Translations under genes and position numbers: made by a program
The notes under the pieces: model-generated
Database searches by the model: none
What the model saw: only the letters and a program-made list of their open reading frames with translations
Told to the model about the DNA's origin: nothing
DNA from: Variovorax paradoxus
GTDB taxonomy: Bacteria > Pseudomonadota > Gammaproteobacteria > Burkholderiales > Burkholderiaceae_C
Direction of reading: 5' to 3'
Length of the DNA stretch: 64,000 nt
NCBI RefSeq assembly: GCF_029919115.1
Contig: NZ_CP123990.1
Span: forward strand, 3,746,501 to 3,810,500
In this document: positions 39,772 through 47,619 of the stretch, piece after piece
Layout of the letters: the number at the start of each line of letters is the position of its first letter
Position numbering within the stretch: position 1 is the first letter of the stretch

Positions 39772-39936
39772 TCACCGTTCAGAGTCGTTCGTCTGTTTCC
39801 CAACAACTGCTGAGCCAACGAGCTCAATGACGGTCGACAATCCGAGCATAAAGACGGCGACCCCGGATACGCCGGCAGCGAACAGGCCGAGCGCGACGAC
39901 GACACAGGCTATCGAAAAGCAATGGAGGATTTTCAA
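39772..39936 (-). CDS. Small single-domain membrane protein (TTG start), hypothetical
   Basis: This is a short 54-residue frame read from a TTG at 39936. It opens LKILHCFSIACVVVALGLFA, continues AGVSGVAVFMLGLSTVIELV and ends QTNDSER. It is strongly hydrophobic with one or two membrane helices. No ATG is in frame upstream. A weak AGGG precedes the TTG. It sits between two spacer elements in the same way as the other short genes of this region, which supports it as a gene. The function is unknown. Confidence 0.4.
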   Translation of the reverse strand: MKILHCFSIACVVVALGLFAAGVSGVAVFMLGLSTVIELVGSAVVGKQTNDSER

Positions 39937-39994
39937 GGTCGGCCCTGATTGACGTGTAGCAGATGATTGTCTTGGAATCGGACGTCTGTGCCAA

Positions 39995-40011
39995 CTTCCG
40001 CTTTTGGCCGG
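39995..40011 (+). repeat. GGCC-core spacer element
   Basis: CTTCCGCTTTTGGCCGG lies between the TTG-start membrane gene and the 3' end of the gene at 40020. Its first half matches the end of the 59-nt repeat (CTTCCGCCTTCGGCCAG). Confidence 0.6.
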
Positions 40012-40019
40012 CTTGAGTC

Positions 40020-40331
40020 CTAGGCGGGCTCGTTGGAAATCTTGTCCTCAGCACGAGTCCAACTAGCCTGCGGCGAAGAGCGAACTGCAGTCCATCCTGG
40101 AGGCAAATCAGCGAGCTCGAGCACTGTTTGATCTCGTTCCACCATGCTTCGCAGCGTGACCAGAAGCGCCTCCGACATGTCGAGCGACTCCCCTGTGAGA
40201 AACGACCAACCTGCGTCTTCGACATCGCGAGACACCATGAGCAAAGGCTTTGTCGCCTGAACAATGGACTTCACGGTAAAGCACATGACATTGGGCGGAT
40301 CCTCGAACGGCCACGGGTTCGAAGTGCTCAT
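40020..40331 (-). CDS. Hypothetical protein resembling DUF2185-type proteins
   Basis: This is a 103-residue soluble protein. The pattern FTVKSIVQATKPLLMVSRDV followed by DAGWSFLTGE and VLELADLPPGWTAVR resembles small DUF2185-like proteins found near toxin systems. AGAGG precedes the ATG at 40331. No toxin gene is adjacent. The family call is from memory of the pattern and needs a profile search. Confidence 0.55.
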   Translation of the reverse strand: MSTSNPWPFEDPPNVMCFTVKSIVQATKPLLMVSRDVEDAGWSFLTGESLDMSEALLVTLRSMVERDQTVLELADLPPGWTAVRSSPQASWTRAEDKISNEPA

Positions 40332-40431
40332 CTAAACGGCCTCTGTGAATGTCTGGTGTGGAGCGAATTCGGGCGCGGACCGCGAGGACTGGTCATGGCC
40401 GACTGTAGCCGTACGTCGGGTCAGCGCACAT

Positions 40432-40809
40432 TCACTGTGCTCGCTTGGTCGTGATATCCGGGAAGTTCCATCCGGAGCGCGCCAACAAGCCATCCCAGTC
40501 GACTTTGCTGTAGGAATACTCGGTTTCGAAGGCGCCGCTTCGCGTAACACGGTAACGGCAGGTCGAGAATGCTTGCGTCGCCCGATCTGGAAGACTGTCC
40601 CTCAGGGCTCGAAATAATCCATCTACGACCTGCGGAAGCAAGATTGCAACCTCTTCGAGGTGCCCGTCCTTTTGGACTGAATAGCTCGCCGCCATGTCGC
40701 TTTGGGTTTCGTCTACGCTGTAGTCAACAATCAGTTCGATCCACTCCGGCTCCAGAAGTGGCAAGACGGCATCAAAGATCGCCTGCGGAATGCGTGCTGG
40801 ATCGTTCAT
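40432..40809 (-). CDS. Hypothetical immunity-like protein
   Basis: This is a 125-residue soluble acidic protein. The end SGAFETEYSYSKVDWDGL and the middle DYSVDETQSDMAASYSV recall the YezG/DUF600-type immunity fold, in which a strand-rich core ends in an F..EY.Y motif. AAAGG lies upstream of the ATG at 40809. There is no cognate toxin in the window. The identification is tentative. Confidence 0.55.
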   Translation of the reverse strand: MNDPARIPQAIFDAVLPLLEPEWIELIVDYSVDETQSDMAASYSVQKDGHLEEVAILLPQVVDGLFRALRDSLPDRATQAFSTCRYRVTRSGAFETEYSYSKVDWDGLLARSGWNFPDITTKRAQ

Positions 40810-40870
40810 GAAGGGCCTTTAATTTGTGCAAAGCATCTGCTCCCGGACGATTTCAGGTCGATGCGTGAGC

Positions 40871-40886
40871 GACCGGTTTTGGCCGG
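40871..40886 (+). repeat. GGCC-core spacer element
   Basis: GACCGGTTTTGGCCGG is followed by TTCCGGTCAAAAGCG, an imperfect inverted counterpart. It lies between the genes at 40432 and 40913. Confidence 0.6.
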
Positions 40887-40912
40887 TTCCGGTCAAAAGC
40901 GATTCTGACGCG

Positions 40913-41659
40913 TCACCTGCGAACACTTGATTGCGGTTGCGTCAATCCGGCGCAGGTTGTCGCACAGAGACCTCCTTTATGCGGCCCTTGCACGTAGCCC
41001 TGAGCAGCCGGAGGGAGGTTCTCCACGCACCCGATGGAACAGGCGTTAACGAGCAGCGGCAGCACGTCGGCCGCTACCCCGAGGGAGATCCACACTTGCT
41101 CTGCGCTTTCGGGATCGATCGGCCCGTCGCACACACCGCAACGCTTCGGGACAAGCTCCGCGACTACTTGCGCCAGCGACGGAAAGGGTTGCCGATATTT
41201 GTAGTTGCCATACAGCGCTCTGGTGCTCACCGTGCTCGACCGTAAGGCTTTGCACCTAGTGATTTCATACGGGAACCAGTGGAGCCCATATGAGGTATAG
41301 GGAACGAAATGCGTGAGACTTTCCATCTCGCCAATCTCCGGCGGGAGCCGAAGAAGGTTGCTGCCGTATAGGTCGAGTTTTTCGACGTGCTTTAGCCCTG
41401 CTATAGAAGCCGGCAACGTGAGCACTTGGCTCCAGAGTTCAGGACCTAACTCCTTCTTTGGTGCAAAGACTGTTCGGCGATCGTGCACGGCTTCATCGAC
41501 AAGCTCCAAGAGCAGTCGCCAGCCCGCCAAGGTAGTGTCCTGTGGCTGAAGGTGAAGTGTCATCTCCGGCCAAGGTGGCGCCCGCTCCTCATCCATTGCG
41601 TCATAGATCACCTCCCACGTCTGATCGTCGGGATACATCGTGCATTCATGGGCGGCCAT
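40913..41659 (-). CDS. Leucine-rich-repeat protein, hypothetical
   Basis: This is a 248-residue soluble protein. About two leucine-rich repeats are visible: LPASIAGLKHVEKLDLYGSN and LLRLPPEIGEMESLTHF. The C-terminal part carries Cys pairs (RCGVCDGP and others) that might bind zinc. A strong AGGAGGGG precedes the ATG at 41659. Proteins of this kind occur as orphan partners of polymorphic toxins, but no such toxin is present here. Confidence 0.6.
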   Translation of the reverse strand: MAAHECTMYPDDQTWEVIYDAMDEERAPPWPEMTLHLQPQDTTLAGWRLLLELVDEAVHDRRTVFAPKKELGPELWSQVLTLPASIAGLKHVEKLDLYGSNLLRLPPEIGEMESLTHFVPYTSYGLHWFPYEITRCKALRSSTVSTRALYGNYKYRQPFPSLAQVVAELVPKRCGVCDGPIDPESAEQVWISLGVAADVLPLLVNACSIGCVENLPPAAQGYVQGPHKGGLCATTCAGLTQPQSSVRR

Positions 41660-41736
41660 TTTCCCCTCCTAGTTCCTACAACGTTGCCTGTATCGCTATA
41701 GAGACGATACCGAATGAACCATCACGCCGCGATGAA

Positions 41737-41752
41737 CGTCCGGTCTTGGCCG
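41737..41752 (+). repeat. GGCC-core spacer element
   Basis: CGTCCGGTCTTGGCCG lies just downstream of the gene at 41761-42273, between it and the leucine-rich-repeat gene. Confidence 0.6.
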
Positions 41753-41760
41753 AGAATTGC

Positions 41761-42273
41761 CTATCGCCATCTTGCAGATGCAAGAGCTGCTTTGAATCGC
41801 CCAAAGGCTTCAAACGCGTCGCCGTCACCAGCAACCATGATGAGACTGAAATCGCTTTGCGGTGAAACGACTGCGTAGTTCAAGACATAGCTCGGAATGT
41901 TGTTGGAGTCGCTTTGCATTGCGCTCGAGATATGGACATCGCCCGCGGACGATACAGTGGTTCTCAGGGGCCAGAGCGCCCGCCCGAACTCTCGTTCGAG
42001 GTCACGAAACTCTCGCGTCGTCTGTCCAACAATTTTTCGGACCTCGTCATGCGCCTCTTCCGCAGTTCGATTACGCCGAGTAGGCACCGTGACTATTCGG
42101 ACGCGCTCACCCGCAGGGCCCCTGTAGATTGCCGGGCTGGTGCCCTCAACATGGGAGAACCCGTCTGGCCAAGACATGATGAACCGGCCAAATGTCAGCT
42201 CTTCGGCCGGGACTCGCCCACATAGGAAGAGGACGAGTAGGAAGGTGGCGATTCGGGTCATCCAATTGGGCAT
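41761..42273 (-). CDS. Exported hypothetical protein
   Basis: This is a 170-residue protein with a signal peptide (MTRIATFLLVLFLCGRVPAE) and a mature domain beginning ELTFGRFIMSWPDGFSHVEG, which is mostly strands. The start could be the ATG at 42273 or at 42261; neither has a good ribosome site. I do not recognise a family, though the SWPDGF start is common among small periplasmic proteins of unknown function. Confidence 0.55.
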   Translation of the reverse strand: MPNWMTRIATFLLVLFLCGRVPAEELTFGRFIMSWPDGFSHVEGTSPAIYRGPAGERVRIVTVPTRRNRTAEEAHDEVRKIVGQTTREFRDLEREFGRALWPLRTTVSSAGDVHISSAMQSDSNNIPSYVLNYAVVSPQSDFSLIMVAGDGDAFEAFGRFKAALASARWR

Positions 42274-42388
42274 CTGGTTTACGTTGGACTGCAGCAGCGA
42301 ACTTCCGCTACTGGCCAATTGTGACTACCCCCATGGTCAGTGCGCACGCGCTCCCGATGGCTTCGTTGTGAGGCAGCGACGAAGGTCT

Positions 42389-42447
42389 GCTCCTGGCCGA
42401 AGGCGGAAGTCTAGCCTTGAGCGACGATAGTCCGCTTCCGCTGCATA
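42389..42447 (-). repeat. 59-nt dispersed repeat, right copy (inverted)
   Basis: This is the reverse complement of 36526-36584 with two mismatches by my count. It lies downstream of the DUF1993 gene. A further 19-nt inverted match (36961-36979 with 42334-42352) lies on the inner side of both copies. In the left copy about 376 bases separate the two matches, including a small membrane gene; in the right copy only 36. Confidence 0.85.
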
Positions 42448-42539
42448 GCCGCCATCAGCAAGACCAACGTCGAACGCGGAGGCTCTAGTTGCTATCGAGC
42501 GGCAGTGGCCAGAGTGGCTGAACTCCTGTCTGTTTTGGG

Positions 42540-43049
42540 TTAGTAGGCCCCCATGTAGTCGCGCTTACCGATCTCAATACCGTTGTGGCGCAAGATGGCA
42601 TAGGTGGTGGTCACGTGGAAGAAAAACTGCGGCAGTCCATAGTGAAGAAGATATGCGCCTGCGGTCAGCTTCTTTTCCTTGGGGGTGCCGGGGCGCAATA
42701 CGATCTCGCGGCTCTCGCTTGAATCAAATTGCTCAGACTTGAAGGAGCCGATATGGGCCAAAGCTTTGGCGATCAACGCTTGCAGGTCGGCGAAGCTGAC
42801 CTCAGTGTCGGGCCAGGACGGCACCTCGGCACCAGCCAGGCGGGAGGCAATGCCCTTGGAGAAGTCTGCGGCGATCTGTACCTGACGTACTAGCGGAAAC
42901 ATGTCAGGAAACAGCCGCGCCTGCAGCAGCGCATTTGGATCGATATTTTTTTGCGTCGCGTGGTCTTCGGCCTTTTTGAGCACGTCGGACATGGCGCGCA
43001 GCATCTGCTGCATGACGGGAACGGAGGCGTTGTACAGCAGGCTGGTCAT
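42540..43049 (-). CDS. DUF1993 family protein
   Basis: This is a 169-residue soluble helical protein. The family pattern is clear: LYNASVPVMQQMLRAMSDVL near the start, ARLFPDMFPLVRQVQIAADF, then YLLHYGLPQFFFHVTTTYAI and an ending GIEIGKRDYMG. DUF1993 proteins are related to the DinB-like four-helix fold and have no settled function. The ATG at 43049 was used. Confidence 0.85.
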   Translation of the reverse strand: MTSLLYNASVPVMQQMLRAMSDVLKKAEDHATQKNIDPNALLQARLFPDMFPLVRQVQIAADFSKGIASRLAGAEVPSWPDTEVSFADLQALIAKALAHIGSFKSEQFDSSESREIVLRPGTPKEKKLTAGAYLLHYGLPQFFFHVTTTYAILRHNGIEIGKRDYMGAY

Positions 43050-43585
43050 AATGAGTTCACTTCTAAAATTGGGCACGATCGCCGGAGTTGGCGTGGCAGA
43101 GGCCCTGCCGACCATGTAAGGCTAACAGCACAGGGCGAACTGAATCGCCCCGGCTTTTGTGGCCAGCTTTTCTTCCCGCTGGCAGTCGGAGCAGCCGCGT
43201 TGAAGGGCAGTTCATTAGCAAGAAGCGGATGTCAATTGCAGACGCACGATAGACCGCCATGGCTGCACAGCTGTCCTTCGCGTACGCACGCTTCAAAGTG
43301 CTTGCTGCCAGTCGCCGCTGGCCGTCCGAGTGTCTGCATGCAAGCACAGCCGCCGTTCGCGACCGCCCAGTTGAGATTGTCTGCCAGCTCAGTATCGATT
43401 GCTCAGACGTGTGCATTGGGACGATTCTTGCTCGCTGCGGTCGTGGCGAGCCACGGTCGAAGCCGCGAACTCCCACTGTCGAGTGGGTCAGACGTCCTCC
43501 GAGCATCGCTGCAGAAGCGCCAGTGCGTTTCAACAGAATTGCACTAATGCAGACGTCGGGATGGCGAGCTTTCCGCGATCGTTGG
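43050..43585. other. Gap without a convincing gene
   Basis: These 536 bases have frames in several directions but none with a family match or ribosome site. A perfect stem CCCACT-GTCG-AGTGGG lies at 43472-43487, about 100 bases beyond the stop of the following minus-strand gene, and could end its transcript. GGCTTTTGTGGCCAGC near 43130 may be another spacer element. Confidence 0.5.
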
Positions 43586-46366
43586 CTACCAAGCCTTCAT
43601 GCGGAAGAGACGGCCCTCATCACCCTCATCGTGTAGGGTCAGCACGATCTCGTCGGGGGCAAACACGGGCACCTTTGCCTCAACGCGAGGCGGCATGTCG
43701 GAATCGATCAGCGTGATGACTGACTGTACGCCAAGCTCGGAATACTCACGGATGACCTTGAGAAGGTTGGCCTTCTTGCGGTCATCCAGCGACTCGAACA
43801 CGCCGTCGTGATAAACGAAGTGAGGAAACCTGTCCTGAAGGTGAGCACGTAGCACAGCCAGATCAAAGGCTATGCAAAGCAGCTTCCGATACGTATGCCC
43901 CAGATCGGCACTCGTCGCCTTGCCCTTTTCGTCGAGAATCTCGGCCCGAAACTCAAGGTGACCATTCGCGTTCGAAGAGACACTGAGCAATGCCTTGTGG
44001 GCCAGGACTTCTTCGACGATCTCGCTGAAGTACACGCGAATCACTGAGAACAGACTGGCCTTATCCGTATTCTGCGATTCAACATTTGACTCAATCTTCG
44101 ACTGCAGATGCACACAGGCTTCTGTTAGCGCACGAATCTCTGCGCGTAGCTCCTGCAGTCGGCGCAAGAAGCCCCGCTGCTTCTCAAATGCCGCAATGTC
44201 AGCGCGCAGCGTGACGAGATCGTCAGTGACTTGCTTGTACTTGGCGAACACGTCGGTGCTGCTCAGGAAACCTAGCACGCCCGACCGACGTTTGCCGAGG
44301 TCATCAAGCTCGTCTGCCACTGTCTTCAGCTCAGCCTCTACCTCAGAGCGCTCCTCTTGCAAATATCCGCGCCTCTCTTCCGTGATGGTGCGGTTGAAGG
44401 CGATGAGCTGGCTGAAGTCTTTCTTGATCTGTCCGGAGAAAAGGATGCCTACTTCGATGAACAACTTCTCCGCCTGATCAGGCTTGAAAAGAATTTGGTC
44501 CTCCTCCAGCGACGCAACGATCTTGCGGCGGGCCTGGTTGAGCGAATAGCGGCGCGCGTTCAGTTCTGCAACGCGCGAGTTGATCCCCTCGACCAGCTTT
44601 TCAGTTTGGTCCTTGTCCTGCTCACGGAAGTCGAAGGCGTCAAGGAGTTGCTGCTTCTTGTCAGCATCCTTCTGCTTTAACAGAAGGATGCCCTCAATCT
44701 TGCTCAAGTCATCGACTGAACCGCCCAGTTCGGCCTGTACGGTCTGCGCGATGGCCTTCTTATCCTCCAACTCTTCCAGCTTCGAGTAGTAATCCTCGAT
44801 CAGCTTGTGGTCGAAGCCAAGGATGTGAGCAACGTACGGCTTCCAGTCCTTGTGCTTCCCCATGGCGAATCGACGCAGTTGAAACACGTCCTGGTAGTCG
44901 TCCTGACCGCGCAATTGGTAGCCGAGTCCCTTGCGGAAGTCCCAAGGTGAGACTGCGCGCCAGTCGAGGAGGCCATCGAGCATCTCACGGGCACGGTCAA
45001 ACGGCAGACTGAAGTGATCCCAGTCGGCTTCGGCAACCTTGTCTTGCGAGAGCGTTCCAGCGGCCAGCTTGTCGATGCCGGCCAGCAGCGCGTCGACAGA
45101 GTCCTTGTTCTCCATCGCCCGCGAAGAGCGCTGGAGTTCGGTCGAAAGAAGGACCGGCGCGCCGCCGCGGCCGAAGCGGCCCAGCCGGCCGAGCAGGTCG
45201 GGCCTGGGGTGAATGTGGCCCTCTTCGTCGCCCGACGAAATGATGAAGGCGGCCGGGTTCACGGCGTCCAGAAACGCATCGGTCACCTTTTCGGAGCCAT
45301 GGTGGCAAGACTTCATGATGTCTGACCTGAAGGTATCCCGCGCCTTGGTCACCATGTCGTCGTAGGCGGGGGTGCCTGGTTTCGGAAACTTGTTATCTGC
45401 GATGCCGGTGTAGTGCTGCAGCAAGAATTTTTCGGCGCCTTCGTTCAAATCGCCGCCGAACAGCACGCTGAACTTGCCGTACTGCAGCCGCAAGATGACG
45501 GAGTGGCCATTCTTGGTTTCGTTGTACGAGCCCAGTTGCCGCAGCGCGGGAGTGCCGTCGGGCCCTTCTTCAACAATAGGCGCAAGCACGCGAATGGTGT
45601 AGCCGCGGTCGTCCGACGGGGCAAAGCCGGGCATCCAGGCGGTGTCGTCTTCTATCGTCGCGTGCTGGGCTGACAGCATGCAGATGTCCTGGATCTTCGG
45701 GTTGCCTAGCGCGGCCTTCATGACTTGCGGAAAGAGGTGGGTGGGGCCCACGTTTCCGAAGATGGTCTTGATGGTGGCGTAGTCGGTGGCAAGGTCGCCA
45801 ATGTAGGCAACCGATGCGCCGTTTTCCTTCACGGGCTTGCCGCCGAGCTTTTCCCAGGTGCCGCTCACGGGCCGCTCGACAAGGCCGTTGTGATACACGG
45901 TGCCAAAGCCGATGCCGGGGTCGGCAAAGATGTCCTTGAAGCCCAGGTAATGGTCGCTGTCGGGGTGCGTCATTACTGCGGCGGCAAAGTCGAAGCCGCG
46001 GTAGGTCTGGAACCTGGCGGCAAGAAAGGCGCGCATGTTGCCGCCCTCTCCGGCGTCGATGACGACGATGCGTTCATCACTGCCCGTTTCGGGCGAGATG
46101 AGCACGGCGCCGTCGCCCTGGCCCACGTCGACAAAGATGATTTCAAGCGGCCGGCGGGCAACTGTGTCTTCTTTGCGGATGTAGAGGGTGCGCCGCTTGG
46201 TGGGCGAGCGTGCGGCCCAGTCGATTTCCAGCCAGCCGTCGCCCAAGTCTTTCTTGACCTTGAGGAAGTCGCCCCAGATGACTTCGCGGATCTTTTTCTT
46301 CTTGTCATCGAAGAGGTGAACGGGGCTTCCGTCCGCGCGCAAATTGACGAACCGGTGTGCTGCCAT
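43586..46366 (-). CDS. Chimeric protein: MBL-fold hydrolase fused to DUF2326-like ATPase C-terminal half
   Basis: This is a 926-residue frame from the ATG at 46366. Residues 1-60 look SH3-like. Residues about 70-430 are a ComEC-type metallo-beta-lactamase fold: IIFVDVGQGDGAVLI, the metal motif THPDSDHYLG, KSCHHGSEKVTDAF and GHIHPRPDLLGRLG. From about 440 on it is unlike that family. The segment AREMLDGLLDWRAVSPWDF, then GYQLRGQDDYQDVFQL, a long coiled coil and the end HFVYHDGVFESLDDRKKANL resemble the C-terminal half of DUF2326/ABC-3C SMC-like ATPases, without their N-terminal P-loop. Base composition falls at the same point. It may be a recombination product or a working fusion. Confidence 0.8.
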   Translation of the reverse strand: MAAHRFVNLRADGSPVHLFDDKKKKIREVIWGDFLKVKKDLGDGWLEIDWAARSPTKRRTLYIRKEDTVARRPLEIIFVDVGQGDGAVLISPETGSDERIVVIDAGEGGNMRAFLAARFQTYRGFDFAAAVMTHPDSDHYLGFKDIFADPGIGFGTVYHNGLVERPVSGTWEKLGGKPVKENGASVAYIGDLATDYATIKTIFGNVGPTHLFPQVMKAALGNPKIQDICMLSAQHATIEDDTAWMPGFAPSDDRGYTIRVLAPIVEEGPDGTPALRQLGSYNETKNGHSVILRLQYGKFSVLFGGDLNEGAEKFLLQHYTGIADNKFPKPGTPAYDDMVTKARDTFRSDIMKSCHHGSEKVTDAFLDAVNPAAFIISSGDEEGHIHPRPDLLGRLGRFGRGGAPVLLSTELQRSSRAMENKDSVDALLAGIDKLAAGTLSQDKVAEADWDHFSLPFDRAREMLDGLLDWRAVSPWDFRKGLGYQLRGQDDYQDVFQLRRFAMGKHKDWKPYVAHILGFDHKLIEDYYSKLEELEDKKAIAQTVQAELGGSVDDLSKIEGILLLKQKDADKKQQLLDAFDFREQDKDQTEKLVEGINSRVAELNARRYSLNQARRKIVASLEEDQILFKPDQAEKLFIEVGILFSGQIKKDFSQLIAFNRTITEERRGYLQEERSEVEAELKTVADELDDLGKRRSGVLGFLSSTDVFAKYKQVTDDLVTLRADIAAFEKQRGFLRRLQELRAEIRALTEACVHLQSKIESNVESQNTDKASLFSVIRVYFSEIVEEVLAHKALLSVSSNANGHLEFRAEILDEKGKATSADLGHTYRKLLCIAFDLAVLRAHLQDRFPHFVYHDGVFESLDDRKKANLLKVIREYSELGVQSVITLIDSDMPPRVEAKVPVFAPDEIVLTLHDEGDEGRLFRMKAW

Positions 46367-46598
46367 GCGCCCGCTCCCTCGCTTTTTTGACGAATTCGCA
46401 CTTTTAGCAGCGCGGGGAGGCCGGCGCATCACTCAAAAAGGGTATGGCATTGCGGGGGAGGCTCCGCACAATGGCACCTGTGTTGCTGGAAGTCTGCATT
46501 CGGACTCTGGGAGTTGGCCCGATCCCTTAAGACATCAACATGTAACACTATAGTTGCAGCACAATTCCGGGCAGCGAAAACTACAGCCTGAGATCGCC

Positions 46599-47426
46599 AT
46601 GACCCTGGACGAACTGTTTGCCGAAAGCCATTTGCTTCCCACGGTGCCCAAGGTGGTGTTCGACTTGATCGAGCTCCTGCGCAACGAGGACGCCTCTATT
46701 TCCGTGATTGCACGCAAGGTCGAGCTCGACCAGGTGCTGACGGCCCGGGTGCTGCGCATGGCCAATTCCCCGTATTTCGGGCTGCGCCGCAAAATTCTCT
46801 CGATTCAAGACGCGATCCAGCTGCTGGGTTTCTCGTCGATCCGCTCGCTGGTGGTGAGCTCTGGCCTCACGGGCACGTTCCGCAAGGTCGAGGGGGTGAA
46901 TCTGCCGGCTTTCTGGTCGCACAGCCTGCGCGTGGCAGCGGTGGCCCGCTACCTGGCCGGCAAAACCCGCAGCGTGGACCAGAGCCTTGCCTTCACGGTA
47001 GGCAGCATGCACGCCATCGGCCACCTGATCATGGCCGGCGCCATGAAGGAGCAAATGGCCAAGCTCAACGCGGTGCATCCGTTCGACATGATGGGCCGGC
47101 TCGAGGTCGAGCGGCAGAAGTTCGGCTTTCATTACGGCGAAGTGGGCGCGCGGCTGGCGGCCCGCTGGGAGTTTGCGCCCGAGTTCATCAGCGCCCTCTC
47201 TTGCTTTGCCAATCCGATGGAGTCCGAGCAGGTCGACCCGCTGGCCAACGTGCTGCACCTTGCGGTCTGGCGGGTTGCACTGGAGCGCGAAGGTCTGCGC
47301 ATTGGCGACTCGCAGCACATGTGGCCGGCCCAGTCGGCGGATGCCATTGGCATTTCTGAAGACGTGATGCAAGACATGCCAGCGCCTCGCGAGCTGGCGT
47401 CTGATCTGGAATCGATGATCGCCTGA
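46599..47426 (+). CDS. HDOD-domain signalling protein
   Basis: This is a 275-residue cytoplasmic protein consisting essentially of one HDOD domain: ESHLLPTVPKVVFDLIELLR, RVLRMANSPYFGLRRKILSI, AIQLLGFSSIRSLVVSSGLT and SHSLRVAAVARYLAGKT. HDOD proteins lack a working HD metal site and act as signalling adaptors. The ATG at 46599 was used rather than a start 45 bases upstream. It is not linked to a receiver or GGDEF domain here. Upstream TTAAGA and TATAGT with 16 bp between could form its promoter. Confidence 0.88.
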   Translation: MTLDELFAESHLLPTVPKVVFDLIELLRNEDASISVIARKVELDQVLTARVLRMANSPYFGLRRKILSIQDAIQLLGFSSIRSLVVSSGLTGTFRKVEGVNLPAFWSHSLRVAAVARYLAGKTRSVDQSLAFTVGSMHAIGHLIMAGAMKEQMAKLNAVHPFDMMGRLEVERQKFGFHYGEVGARLAARWEFAPEFISALSCFANPMESEQVDPLANVLHLAVWRVALEREGLRIGDSQHMWPAQSADAIGISEDVMQDMPAPRELASDLESMIA

Positions 47427-47563
47427 TCGTCGGCTGATCGTCCTTTGACGGGTGGCGTCCTGCCGCCCCGTTTTGCCTGGCTTCGGCCAGCGCCTTCTTC
47501 TCTCCCCTTCTCCCTGAACGAGCCTTGAACGGTGCCGCACGACGATGCGGCAGGCGCAGTCGT

Positions 47564-47597
47564 TTGACTTTTTTAGATATATCGAAAATAATTTCGA
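47564..47597 (+). promoter_or_regulatory. Promoter with overlapping palindromic operator for the NfeR-like regulator
   Basis: TTGACT (47564-47569) and AATAAT (47587-47592) are 17 bp apart, a near-consensus sigma-70 promoter. The -10 lies inside the perfect palindrome TCGAAAATAATTTCGA (47582-47597). Further TTCGATA and ATCGATA sites follow before the start codon. Binding here would block the polymerase, so the PadR protein probably represses itself and the following gene. Confidence 0.75.
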
Positions 47598-47619
47598 CAT
47601 ACTTCGATAGGACATCGAT

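Noticed and set aside
39824..40264. 146-codon minus-strand frame rich in Arg, Cys and Ser
   Set aside because: It overlaps the DUF2185-like gene and the hydrophobic TTG frame, and its composition is that of a shadow.
36500..43200. Integron gene-cassette array
   Set aside because: The layout suggested it, but the elements show no paired RYYYAAC/GTTRRRY core sites, no integrase gene is present and gene orientation is mixed to the left of 39 kb.
43063..43533. Minus-strand frame in the gap before the chimeric gene
   Set aside because: It has no ribosome site, no family pattern and a mixed composition; it may be debris of a lost gene.
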